Source: Ottelia alismoides
Lineage: Eukaryota > Streptophyta > Magnoliopsida > Alismatales > Hydrocharitaceae
Direction of reading: 5' to 3'
DNA length: 64,000 nt
Assembly: GCA_037367405.1 (NCBI GenBank)
Contig: JAZKJV010006056.1
Coordinates: 200,868-264,867 of the forward strand
Below the pieces are notes generated by a model, which saw nothing but the letters and a program-made list of their open reading frames with translations, had not been told where the DNA came from and did not search any database. The position numbers were made by a program, and so were the translations under genes. Shown piece after piece: positions 44,224 to 55,353 of the stretch; positions within the stretch are counted from its first letter, which is position 1; every line of letters starts with the position of its first letter.

Positions 44224-45471
44224 TGTTATTGATTTAGATTTTTCTAATGACTTGATTGCATATTTGTTTTGTAGCTTGGTTAACTTTTCATGTAGAAGCT
44301 CGTAGATGAAAAGTATAGAAAAGCTAGAAGCCTACTCAAAGCCTAAAATAACCATGAAAGATTCTACTTGAAGACTTAAGATTCAGAATCAGATTGATGA
44401 AAGTATTAAAGAAAGACTTAATTTCAAAAGCTCAAGTTTTGAAGACTTAGGATGTTGATGTGACATATTACATAGTTTTTATTTTAGGCTAAAAACAATC
44501 TTATTATTTTTTTTCATATTCTTGATCAGCAAGCAAACTTAAACTAGAATCATTAAATTTCACAAAATAGGTTTCTTGACATATGATCAATCGCCCTGAC
44601 ACCCATGACCGATCACCTATGATCAACCATTTTGTTCTTCATGATCGATCAATCATGATCGACCAACCTTTTGATCTTGATCAATCACTTTGAATTTCAG
44701 ACCAACGGTTAAATATGATTGATTACTTTTGTGATCTGATCGATCACCCATGATCGATCATTCATGGATTTAAAAATCAAAATGTGGGACTTTCTGTTTT
44801 TGGACACCAATGGTTCTTTTGAGGTCAACCCTATATAAGAGACCATACGGTTCATTGTTGAGACACACTATCAAGAGAAAAATCCTCTACTCTAAAAAAA
44901 GAAAGAGCGATCATTTTATGCAATATTCTAGTCTTTACAATATTTCTACGCTCCCGAGCTCTCTTTAATCTAAAGTTTTTTGCTATTGAATTTGATTCAG
45001 TTCTCTATGCTCTATTGTGATCTTCATCATCATTCTCAAGTATATTCTGCATTTTAAACTTGGTAAGCTTGTGAATTTAAGTTTCATCGCTTAACTATTT
45101 TTTAACCTTTTGTATAGGTATCCGAGTTATGGATTCCTTTCTCTCAGAGAGAGAGAGAGAGAGAGAGAATCTCCCTTTGGAAGTTGTCCAAGGAAGGGTG
45201 CAGGTTGAACGGAAGGTTGTGCTACCTTCGATTTAAAGTAGCATTTGAATATTGAAGACAAGATTCACCGAGAGAGCGGAGGGGAAATGCTAAAACATGA
45301 TTGTAGGTAGTGATTTTCACTCGCTTTGATTTCCATATAAAAATCACTATGCATTTTGTGGTTTGATATTCTCCCATCTATGTGATTTGTGAATACTTTT
45401 TTATTGGATATCATTATTACGATAGTTGTATATTGCACAATTCACCCTCCCCCTCTTGTCTCGGACTCACA
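44224..45471 (+). repeat. copia 3' LTR (1248 bp)
   Basis: Starts TGTTATTGATTTAG and ends TTGTCTCGGACTCACA, collinear with 17758-19029. A purine-rich 'gcaaaaaggatgagat' precedes it. It contains the same 'gatcgatca' motif cluster (about 44583-44765) and a (GA)n tract near 45144-45167. Confidence 0.88.
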
Positions 45472-45545
45472 ATATATACATATGTCAACATAGGAATAAA
45501 TGGATATAATAGTGAATCAAATAGGCATGTATGTGTGGTTGTTTG

Positions 45546-45948
45546 TACTACAAGAAAATTTGCATATAGCAATGAACAATTTATTATTTGTTATTATATC
45601 TTCCATAGTAAAATGTATTATAACTGATATTATTCGTCACTTGATTATTTAAATTCACAACAAATGTCAATTTTGTTATTAAATTGCTATCAAGGAATCA
45701 TATAACATGATCAGTCGTTGGCTTTATTTTAATCCTTACTAAATTGGCAATCATTAATACAAATATTTAACGATGTCAACGAATAATCTCCATTACATGA
45801 AACCTCAGCAAGGACTTTGATACTCGCTGCAAATTATAAGAACATGCGACAATTTTACATCGAATAGATATTGTTGTTATACATTAAATATCGCTAAGAT
45901 ATGACAAAAAATATAGAGTCATTATCGTAGGTCAACTTTGTTGTAGTG
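45546..45948. mobile_element. CACTA-type MITE (403 bp)
   Basis: The left end TACTACAAGAAAATT is a one-base variant of the CACTA terminus CACTACAAGAAAA. The right end is TTTGTTGTAGTG, the complement of CACTACAACAAA. Both sides are flanked by the 3-bp duplication TTG (45543-45545 and 45949-45951), as expected for CACTA elements. There is no coding capacity. Confidence 0.8.
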
Positions 45949-46154
45949 TTGAATTCCTACTCATATATGATAACCATATTTTTCTAATTTAAACATTCAC
46001 GCGATAACGTAGCAATTATGTTTGTAATGAAGTTGTAAGACAGTGTTGGAACGATATACCATCTTCTCTATATTTTCCCTAAAAAGCATATAAGGATCGC
46101 TTGACTGTTGAAGGGAATAAGTGATGTTTGACCGTAATATATATATAGGATTTT

Positions 46155-47385
46155 TATCCAATGCGTACGGGGTCCATTAGCGTTTCGGTAAGCACCATTT
46201 GTAGGCCACACACGTGTATTACCAATTATATGATTACCTATTTCGAAGGATATCATTTTTGGAAGCATATTAAAATGCAAAACGATTTAACAATAAATGA
46301 TATTCCAATTATATCGTGTCCTAAAAAAAGAAGACATTTTTGGAAAGAAAACGTTTGAATCAATTATTTCTTGCAGAAAATTGAGATCTAAATATTCAGG
46401 TCAGTAATATATATACAATAGTCAATTAAATGGTTGTTACGAGATCGGTAATATCCAAACAACTGTTAGTAATTTACATTCATTTTATTATATGGTACAA
46501 AATCCAGTAATATGTATACACTGATCAAGTAAGTGCTTGTTGTGAAGTCAGTAAAACCATAACAAATGGTCAGTAATTTCCATATGTATTATTACTTTGA
46601 ACAGAATTCAGTAATTTAGAGACAATATTCAAGTAATATATATAAAGTTCTCAAGAAAATTTTTGTTGTGTGTTCAGTAATGTATATATCTATATCTTAT
46701 ATCACATGTTCAGTAATATTTATACAATTCTCAAGTAATGGTTACTATGAGATCAGTAATAATAAAATAAATGGTTAGTAAGTCACGGGTATTGCTCAAG
46801 TAAGAAGTAACATATAATCATTAACATATTCGCCTTCTATACGATTAATATGAAAATAGTACTTTGAAAAGAAGTTATTAAATACATGCACATAAGGAAA
46901 AACGAATTAGTGAAATAAATAGAATGCTTCGTTAACGAAAAAGGAAAAAATATTATAGAAATGAATGCAATACACATTAAATACACAATGGTATTACTAA
47001 TCATTTATTATGTTATTACTGATCTCGCAACACACATTTACTTGACAATTGTATACGTATTACTAAATTCTGCACAAGATAACTATTTGGATGTAAATTA
47101 TTGATCATTGTCTTGATATTACCGATCTCATAACAAGCATTTACTTGACCAAAGTATATTTGTTACTATCACATCGTTTGGATCTTAATAATCCACACGG
47201 AATCACTTATTTGAATCTTTTCTTTTCAAAACCGTCATCTATTTTTTTAAGGACACTGTATAATTGGAAATACAGCCATTGTTAAATACATGGTAGCCTT
47301 CAATTAAAAATATAGTTATGACTAATACATGTGTATGGCCAGAATGAGTGCTCATGAACACGCTAATGGGCATGAGGCTCATAGA
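46155..47385. mobile_element. large foldback element of about 1.2 kb
   Basis: The left arm (about 46155-46640) and right arm (about 46975-47385) are long imperfect inverted repeats. Examples are 'ccattagcg' at 46174 with 'cgctaatgg' at 47361, 'ccaattatatcgtgtcct' with its complement near 47255, and 'gagatcggtaatat' with 'atattaccgatctc' near 47130. Within the arms, 'cagtaat' and 'caagtaa' motifs recur about every 50-100 bp, suggesting arms grown by tandem duplication. It is non-coding; exact ends and target duplication are unclear. Confidence 0.65.
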
Positions 47386-47634
47386 TCTAGTGGTCCAGAA
47401 TCACTCTTCCCATGCTCTCACAACTTTTTGCTCTCATACGATCACTCCTATATATAGAGAGAGAGAGAGAGAGGAGTGATCATATGAGATGAGATTTTGT
47501 GAGATGGTGAGATGGGACATTCTGGACCATAAGTTGTTATATTCTCTCTCCTGCCTTTCTCTCTCCTGGTTGGAACTAGTGGTCCAGAATGGCCCATCTC
47601 ACCATCTCACCAAAATCCCATCTCATAGGATCGC

Positions 47635-47677
<43 letters not shown>

Positions 47678-47842
47678 AATGATCCTATGAGAGAAAAAAA
47701 CTAAGACCATGAGAGGAGTGATTCTGGACCACTAGATTTTGTCTTCTCTCTCCTGGTTGAATCTAGTCGTCTAGAATCACTGCTCTCATGCTCTCACAGT
47801 TTTTTGCTTTCACATGACCACTCCTCATATATATAACGAAAC
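47385..47842. mobile_element. cluster of related small foldback MITEs
   Basis: Three units share the words 'agtggtccagaat', 'catgctctcac' and 'gatcactcct'. Unit B (about 47455-47640) folds on itself: 'atgagattttgtgagatggt' opposes 'ccatctcaccaaaatcccat'. Unit C (about 47675-47842) likewise pairs 'gagaggagtgattctgg' with its complement. Unit A is a half copy. A (GA)n tract at 47456-47474 and an (AT)n tract at 47636-47674 separate them. Confidence 0.65.
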
Positions 47843-47944
47843 TTCACATGAGGCAAGGACTCACCATTCACATGACCACTCCTCACATGACCACTCCTCA
47901 TACATTCTAGGAGAAACTTCACATGAGGCAAGGACTCACCATTC
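47838..47944. repeat. two direct repeats of 32 bp, 75 bp apart
   Basis: The copies at 47838-47869 and 47913-47944 are identical over 'acttcacatgaggcaaggac' and adjoining bases. 'catgaccactcctca' is repeated between them. Confidence 0.85.
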
Positions 47945-48149
47945 TTGTGGTGAGACCTCAATCTCGTCTATTCCTAATTAATCAGATGGCTATCATTAAA
48001 CGCATATTAATGGTTATTATTTTATTGATTACAAACCCATTTACGTCATTTTACTTTTCTAATTATAGTATATACTCATACATTCCTGTCGCAATTATCT
48101 CCCAATCGGATGGCTATCATAAATTCCTCTCGTCCCACCCTAAAATGCA

Positions 48150-48670
48150 TTGTTCATGCTCGACCCCTCCGCTCCAGGCTCGCTACCCCTGTGCGGTCAT
48201 CTCCTCCGTCCGCCTGCCTCGTCTCGCCGCCGCACGTGTGCGGCCGTGCCACCGCCCAGCTGCCTCCTCTGCCAATGTGAGGCGGCACCACCCACCTTCC
48301 TCCGCGCACCGACCTTCAGGCGGAGCCGCAGCCCCGTGCGTCGTCCTTTTCGACGAGGCGGTAGCCTTCTGCTCGCTCCCCTACCGCCCGCCCTTGGCCC
48401 TGCTCTCCGTCAGGTCGTGCTCTGCCTGCGCATCCTCCAACGCGGTGCCTCGCCGCTGACTCCGAAGCGTCGACCGCCCCCGCACGACTCCAGCGATGCA
48501 ACCTTCTTCATGCGGCCACGTCATCTCGCTCCGCCGCCTTTGCGAGGCGCCCCTCTCCGACCACCTCGCGCCTCATAGCAACAGGTGGCCAGCGCCGTCG
48601 AGATCTCTGCCCGCTACCTCCCTCTTGATTGTTGAAGACAACGGCGGCGGTACCCCTCCCCTTTTGGGCT
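48150..48670. other. isolated GC-rich island of unknown origin
   Basis: A sharply bounded CpG- and CCG-rich segment of about 500 bp sits in AT-rich DNA. Overlapping plus-strand frames of 178 and 142 codons cross it (47923-48459 and 48150-48578) but show no known domain; they are Ala/Pro/Arg-rich as any frame of such DNA would be. It could be a captured first exon inside a transposon or a decayed gene start. No function is assigned. Confidence 0.45.
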
Positions 48671-48819
48671 GAGAAGAACGAGCTAGAGGAATCCTAAGTT
48701 ATTTTACATTGTGGTATAGTTATTTTACATATATGACATTCATATTTACATTTTGATTCGTCTTTTTTACAAATCCTGATGTTTGTTTTCTTATTTTGCA
48801 GACTCTGCGTGAGTTTTAC

Positions 48820-49110
48820 AATTGAGTGAGATACAATTACAAAGGCTTACACGATTTTACAAAATGAATATACATATTTACAAAAGGCAGAAGTTTATAA
48901 AAAGAAAAATTACTCTAACAAAAATTCGTTGGAGTTTACAAAATGAATATAATCATTTACAAAATGAAAATGCACATATGCAAATTGAATGGATCCATTT
49001 ACAAAAAAGAAATACACATATACAAAACAAAAATACAGTGGAAAAAAATGAAATTATTAACTAAATTACAAAGAGGATTATATATTTTACAAAAACTCGC
49101 TGGACTTTAC
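48820..49110. repeat. irregular TTTACAAAA-type repeats
   Basis: 'tttacaaaa' and close variants occur about a dozen times at spacings of roughly 15-40 bp. A plus-strand frame here reads as Asn/Gln/His-rich repeats (for example 'LQNENAHMQIEW'), but this follows from the DNA repeat and is not taken as a gene. Confidence 0.6.
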
Positions 49111-49371
49111 AAAGCTACGATTGAATGCAGATCATTTGGAGTAAAATTAAAAATTAATCAATAAAGGCATTATTGAATATACCAAATCTAGAAAAGCTTA
49201 GAATGACAATTTAAAATGTAATAAATGAAAGTCAAATTTAATGAAATTAAGATGATGAAAATGCCCTTTTGGATGAGTTTTTTGATGCAACCATCAGATC
49301 AAGATCTGACGAATCTGATCGATGGCTCGCCAGAATATTGGTGAGACCCCATCTCATTTGAAAGGGACCCT

Positions 49372-49373
<2 letters not shown>

Positions 49374-49415
<42 letters not shown>
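49374..49415. repeat. (TA)n microsatellite
   Basis: About 20 TA units directly before the MITE at 49423. Confidence 0.9.
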
Positions 49416-49417
<2 letters not shown>

Positions 49418-49422
49418 AATTT

Positions 49423-49707
49423 ATATAAAGGAATTATTGCATGTGTGTCCTTCTGAGTTTTTCCAGTAACAAATGTGACCCTAACTTTATTTCAATTACG
49501 AATGTGCCTATTTTTTACGGAAGTCACAGGTTTGCCCTTCATTTAGTATAATATATGGGCATACGTAAGTAACATAGGACACCACGGTGAATTTTGTAAG
49601 AATATAGGGGCATATTTTGTAAGAATACAGCAGCATAAATGTCACTGAAAAACTTAGACGTATAATTGCTACTGAAAAACTCGAAGGATACGAGTGTAAA
49701 AATCCTT
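49423..49707. mobile_element. MITE with long imperfect inverted ends
   Basis: The left end 'tatataaaggaattattgca' through 'cttctgagtttttccagtaa' is matched in reverse by 'actgaaaaactcgaagg' through 'aatccttttatata' on the right. 'gaatataggggcatattttg' and 'tgtaagaata' repeats lie inside. The style resembles the element at 205-535. It ends about 410 bp before the ankyrin gene. Confidence 0.65.
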
Positions 49708-49914
49708 TTATATAGATTGAATAAGCTAAAGGCATTGAAACATGTCACTATCCTATCGTACATCATAGATTCCATATATTTTGAAAAACTTGTTAATATT
49801 ATCAAATGCAATAAACACGGATGGAAAAGAACATGCAAAAAGGTCCTCTCACGTTTAACAAATGGATCCCAATGTGGACCCGATTAAAATAACCGTCCTA
49901 ACGAGGAGGAGCTG

Positions 49915-49960
49915 TAGCCATCGTCTCTTCCTTCCTCTCTCTCCCTCTCCCTCTGCACCA
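49915..49960 (+). promoter_or_regulatory. pyrimidine-rich patch in the presumed promoter/5' leader of the ankyrin gene
   Basis: A run of CT-rich sequence ('cttcctctctctccctctcc') lies about 155-200 bp before the proposed start codon. Such Y-patches are common near plant transcription start sites. No clear TATA box could be chosen. Confidence 0.3.
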
Positions 49961-50115
49961 TAACGGAAATAAAAATACAAAAAATCGCAGCGAAAACATA
50001 AGGACGAAGAACACGAAGAACAGATCAAAAGATAGAAAAAAAATTGAATGATATTCGTCTGATGCCCTAATCGTGGCCCATTCCCTCGCCATCCCATTTC
50101 GATCGGGGGAGGGGA

Positions 50116-52647
50116 ATGGAAATCGTAGAGATGGCGCCCAATTCCGAACCCGGTATCGATCCTCCTCCCCGCTCGCTTGTTTTCACGAAGATTTCCTATT
50201 TCCGGTCGATTTGAGACGTTTTTTTTATTGTTTGATCGGGTGAAGAGGGGGCATGTGGAGGAGCGCCGAGAAACGCGCCGCCGCTGGTGCTGTCGAACTC
50301 GGGGAAGAGGATGGATCAGGTGGGGAAGAAGAAGTACGTGAAGCAGGTCACGGGGAGGCATAACGACACGGAGCTCCACCTGGCGGCGCAGAGGGGAGAC
50401 CTGGCGGCGGTGCGGCAGATCCTGGGGGAGATCGACGCGCAGATGATGGGGACGGCCGGGGGGGCGGACTTCGACGCCGAGATCGCCGAGATACGGACGG
50501 CGGTGGTCGACGAGACCAACGACGTCGGGCAGACGTCGCTCATGATCGCAGCGGAGAGGGGGCACCTCGCCGTCGTCGAGGAGCTGCTCCGGTACACTAA
50601 CGAGGAAGGTGTCGCCAGGAAGAACTCGTCTGGCTTCGACGCCCTCCACGCCGCCGCCCGCGAGGGCCACAAAGGTACGATCTTTCTCCTTTTTTGTGTT
50701 TTTGCAATGTTTGTGTATCGTTTGCTTGATCAGTTTTAATGATCGAGGGTTTGAGATTATTATTTTTCTTCTAAAGCTTAAATTCATCATCAGGAAGGCC
50801 CCATTTGTTTGCTTGTTTGGTAGTTTTGACCATTGGATATTATTTTATGAACTATCTAAATAAGTAATTTTTTATAGGTAGATTGCTATAATGAAAACCA
50901 AATTATTATCATCCCCTTTTTAGTTCTAATCTCGCTTTTGGACTTGTTCATATGAAAGGTGCGAGTCAAAGGCGCCAACGCCACCTTGATGGTAGATTGA
51001 ACACAAACCAAATCTTTTTTATGAATATCTTGTTCTGTATTTTTCAGGCTAATTTAGTTTTTGCTTTATGGCATCAGACTAATTTCTCGTATTTGTGAAT
51101 CTATATGACTATGATTATGTGAATTGCAGACATAGTTAAGGTCCTTCTGGACTCATACCCTTCTCTGAGCAAAACATTGGGTCCTTCAAATGCAACTCCT
51201 CTCATAACTGCGGCAACAAGGGGCCATATTGCAGTTGTTAAGGAGTTGTTATCTCAGAATTCTAATTTGTTAGAGCTGACTAAGCAGAATGGAAAGAATG
51301 CCCTTCACTTCTCTGCTCGACAAGGGCATGTCGACATCGTGCAGACGTTGCTCGATAAAGACCATCAGTTGGCTCGAAGAACTGACAGGAAAGGGCAGAC
51401 AGCATTGCACATGGCTGTCAAAGGAACCAGCACTGAAGTGGTCAAGTCGCTTGTAGAAGCAGATCCAGCAATTGTGATGTTGCCCGACAAGTTTGGAAAC
51501 ACTGCCCTTCATGTAGCCACAAGAAAAAAGCGAGTCGAGGTATTGTCGCTTGCGAATCCATATAGTTCTACAAATGTGGTAATCAGGACATGCGAAGTTA
51601 AAATAGCTCCTCATGATATAAGGCTGATATTGGCAACCTCCGTATAAATGTTAACTAAATTTGATGGGCTATCTTATGTTATGCAATACTATAATCTATG
51701 GAGTGTAATGTGTTAATTTCTGCATATATATAGGTGTCTGCATATTATTTTGCTTTTCAGTTTATTTGGATTTATAGATTGGCATGCCAGTTTCATACTT
51801 TCTTTGAAATGTGCAGATTGTAAACTTGCTTCTGCTTCTACCTGACACACATGTTAATGCCTTAACAAGGGAACACAAAACTGCGCTCGACATAGCTGAA
51901 GACCTACAGCTCTCGGAGGAGTCTATGGAAATCAAGGAGACATTGTCCCGATATGGTGCTGCTCGAGCGAACGAGCTTAACCAGCCTAGAGATGAACTAA
52001 GAAAAACGGTTACGGAGATCAGAATGAATGTCCATTCACAATTAGAACAGGCAAGGAAAACAAACAAGAACGTTATGGGGATCTCAAAGGAGCTTAAGAA
52101 ACTTCACAGGGAAGGCATCAACAATGCAACAAATTCCGTTACCGTAGTTGCTGTGCTGTTTGCTACCGTTGCATTTGCTTCAATCTTCACGGTTCCTGGT
52201 GGAAATAACAACGATGGAGTTGCGGTGGCAATTAGCACGCCAGCTTTCAAGATATTCTTCATTTTCAATGCCATTGCTCTGTTCACATCCTTGGCAGTGG
52301 TGGTGGTTCAGATAACTGTAGTCAGAGGGGAGACGAAATCGGAAAGACGAGTAGTTGAGGTTATAAACAAGTTGATGTGGTTAGCATCTGTTTGCACCTC
52401 TGTTGCTTTCATTGCCTCCTCTTACATAGTTGTTGGTAGACATTTCTATTGGGCTGCAATCTTGGTCACCGTCATCGGTGGTGTAATCATGGCCGGAGTG
52501 CTAGGTACCATGACGTACTATGTTGTGAAATCAAAGCGCATCCGTAAGCTCAGAAAAAAGGAGAAATCCTCCAGGAGGAGCGGTTCGTTCTCATGGTACC
52601 AATCAGAAATATCAGATTCTGAAATCAACCCGATATTTGCAATCTAA
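50116..52647 (+). CDS. ITN1-like ankyrin-repeat membrane protein (PGG domain), four exons
   Basis: Proposed exons: 50116-50152, 50246-50674, 51130-51539 and 51817-52647, all with GT..AG introns, giving 568 residues. The last three exons are secure: joins such as GHK/DIVKVLL and RVE/IVNLL restore ankyrin repeats. The first is inferred. Exon 2 is open upstream of its first ATG (50311, residue 35) with family-like residues PPLVLSNSGK, and a 93-bp intron links it to MEIVEMAPNSEP; starting at 50311 is the alternative. About eight ankyrin repeats cover residues 52-340 (for example GQTALHMAVKG and GNTALHVATRK). A linker with 'QLEQARKTNKNV' leads to the PGG domain: helix 1 about 399-418, the PGG triplet at 419-421, then helices near 436-461, 476-499 and 502-529. 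The C-terminal tail is basic and serine-rich. Relatives act at plant membranes in salt, ABA and defence signalling; the specific role here is unknown. Exon 2 is very GC-rich, later exons are not. Confidence 0.9.
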
Positions 52648-54979
52648 ATAGGGCACATTGTGTCAAGTACTTGCACACCACCAATCAAAAGATGCCGATC
52701 GATGGACTAGAGCACCCAGATAATCGGTAAGAAACTGTATCCTAGGTAAAGCAAACCAATTTGTGATGTATGTGTACTATTTATGATGGAGGCATTGGCG
52801 CATTGCCCTTGCAAAAGGAGGGTGAAAGATCTGTACAGTTACGAATAACTGAGGCAATGTTCATAGGGGGAAAACAGAGAGAAAATGGCTCTATCAATTC
52901 AAAATAGCTCCGCGGGAGATCGAGGATGTTGATGACAATGGAGGAAGTTCTTCGGACTAGATTGAAATTACTCTGCTGTTTTAATGGGATTATATTTTTC
53001 TCGATGACTTGCAGATGGAGCTTTATAGAGAATATGACGCCACCAGATGCTCTCATGGTCTGTCAGCATGTTATGAAGGTTCACGGCTCTGTTCATCTTT
53101 CCAACTATCATAAAGAGATAAAATGGAGGTGGAGTGGTGTGAGGAAGGACCCAGCCTTCTCCCCCCACGCTAATTACTTTTAAGTCATTTTTGTTGTAAA
53201 TTTAGGAAATATTTAAATTTTCACAAAAGATCCCTTCCCTTGTCTTTGAGCTGAACAAAAGCCAACTTGTTAATATATAACAACCGATTTAATTATTTGC
53301 AGCAGAACTGCAGAAGCCAGGTACATGGTTCTCATTTTTTTGGCTTGTTTTTCTTTTGGTTAGAAACTAATGGATACTAGTTTATGCATATTTACCCTCT
53401 TGCTTTGCAGTAGAGCATATTAGCTTATTATGTCTTGGCCTAAGAACATTTGGCACTGTAATTGCTGGTTAAACAGGTCATGTTAGCATAAAAAAAACCC
53501 GGACTATCGCCATCTTAGTTGTTACACTGATTTCAACCAACAATATCGAATTTGAAGAATCGTGCACCTTGATTGAAGGACAAGTTTTTCTCTGAATTTT
53601 GTTGAGTTATTACGTTTAGTCCAGTCATTGAATAAGTGACAATCAAATGATTCTTAGTGAGAAAGCCTTTGAGCTTAATTTGTAATTTTGTTAAATCATT
53701 GGGGTTATAGTATGAATATGAAGTTTTAATTGATGCATAGAGCCTCAACAAGAGAATTCCTATCAATAATAAAATAATATATAAATAGTAAATTTGACTT
53801 ATGAAGAAAAACTACACAAAAACACAATATATAGATGGGGAAAAGAAGACTCGAGAGGCCTATAACAATATAGCCAGAATTTATTTGTGCATGGTATGTG
53901 CATAAAATGTGTAATCTTACTGTTTTTTTCCTGAACCGACAGATTTCTCACGAAATAGTTGCATAGATGATGCACCTATATTTTATCATCCTCTGTTTTT
54001 TATTGTGAATATCATGATTTCATCCTTTCTTATATTGTTATGTAATTGAGCATATATTCTAAATCTCCTTGTGAAGAGGGATAAAATCCTCTTTTCAGAG
54101 CCCATGTACAAGTACAGGCTACAATGTTGATTTGACAGAACAGACTGGCCACCATGCCCATTAACCTCGTGAAATTGTTCGTGAACCCGAGCCTAACGAG
54201 TTTGAAATCTGATGAGCATTACAATAGAGATGGATAAACCTGGACCATAATCTCTACCAACATTTTTGAGAGATAGCGGAGATCATGTCACTGACTTGAT
54301 GAAATCTACAATGGTATGGTACCTAATATAGAATCCTCAACTCTATTAGAAGAGATTGTGAGAAGACCATCGCGATGACATGGTGAACACTCCTTACGAC
54401 GTACACCACTACAATGGAACCTAGTAAACATCTTATCTCTACAATTGTTCATGCTTCCGCTCTCATCTTCTCTACTCTAACAATCGATATCGTCGTCTTT
54501 GGCCAATCAAAGTTCCTTGTCATATCATTTGGTGTTGTATGTAGGAAGCATTCAAACAACTTCTCGTTACTATGAAAGCTGAATATCATCGTATCTCTAC
54601 TGCAAAGTCCTCTCACATCCCTCGATAAATAGTTTGAGGGAAGGGAGGAGCGTGAGGGTAGGGGTGGCAATAAGTAGCTACCAAAAAAGCTTAGCAACCC
54701 AAAGCAGACACAACCCAATGAAACATCGATGCCTCTTGAGGTAATGCCAAGAAGTAGACGATCAAATCTTAAAGTCAAGAAGGAGAGAAGGACAAAAAGA
54801 AAGAAGAAACATACACCTGTTTGGTTACTAGGTTAGCCCTATTGTAATACACGTTTGGATACTGTAATCCGAATACTCAATGTTCACAATAAGGTACCCA
54901 TCTTATTAACCCATTCCAAGGAGTTTACTCTAGCTCAACCCAGTTTATCCCAATCTTGGAATCAAATGGGCGCTTTAAG
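52648..54979. other. 3' flank of the ankyrin gene, no further gene recognised
   Basis: The first few hundred bases probably hold the 3' UTR; no single poly(A) signal stands out. 'acctgtttggttactaggtt' (near 54817) and 'aatcaaatgggcgc' (near 54960) look like ends of a small MITE. A hAT-like 'taggggtggcaat' occurs at about 54659. A 109-codon minus-strand frame at 54449-54778 matches nothing I know. Confidence 0.4.
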
Positions 54980-55353
54980 TTCACGTTAAGACTTTTAAGT
55001 GTCCATTGTACTTCTATTTTTTATTGTACAAATGTTGTAAAATCTCAATGCATCTTCGTTCATGCATCAATCCTTAAAACTAGATTTTCTAACCATTTTA
55101 GTCGATTAATGACTAAGTTATGTTTAAATGACTAATCATCTTAGTCAATCGTATACATGTAAACCAAAAGATAACTTAACATCTATATTTGACAACATTC
55201 ACATGTCAGTTCTTCAGTCGATTATGACTGTTATCAATCGGCTAAGCCCTTGGTTAGATGACTACTTTTATTCATAATATGATTATTCCTTGTTATATAA
55301 TTGCATAGTTATTGGCTAGCACTTTCAGTCAACTAACTTCCATACTACACGAT
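54980..55353 (+). mobile_element. possible fragment of another copia LTR
   Basis: Repeated 'agtcgatta' and 'gactaatcatcttagtcaat' motifs resemble in style the 'gatcgatca' cluster of the copia LTRs at 18.1 and 44.6 kb. The piece is cut at 55354 by the Athila-type LTR. The evidence is motif style only. Confidence 0.3.

Larger units (their letters stand above)
17758..45471 (+). mobile_element. Ty1/copia retrotransposon, decayed, split by nested gypsy insertions
   Basis: Parts in order: 5' LTR 17758-19029, tRNA-iMet-type primer site 19032-19049, gag start 19088-19225, inserted gypsy LTR relic 19226 to about 22080, more gag 22149-22564, reverse transcriptase 23395-24215, inserted gypsy solo LTR with nested elements 24221-43526, RNase H 43528-43910, polypurine tract before 44224, 3' LTR 44224-45471. 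Protease and integrase are not visible, so the element has internal deletions besides the insertions. Stops and frameshifts occur in every coding part. A primer site complementary to initiator tRNA-Met and LTRs over 1.2 kb would suit the SIRE/Maximus lineage; that assignment is inferred. Confidence 0.85.

Noticed and set aside
47923..48578. 178- and 142-codon frames across the GC-rich island
   Set aside because: Overlapping frames in different registers and Ala/Pro/Arg-rich composition are expected from GC-rich DNA; no domain is recognised.
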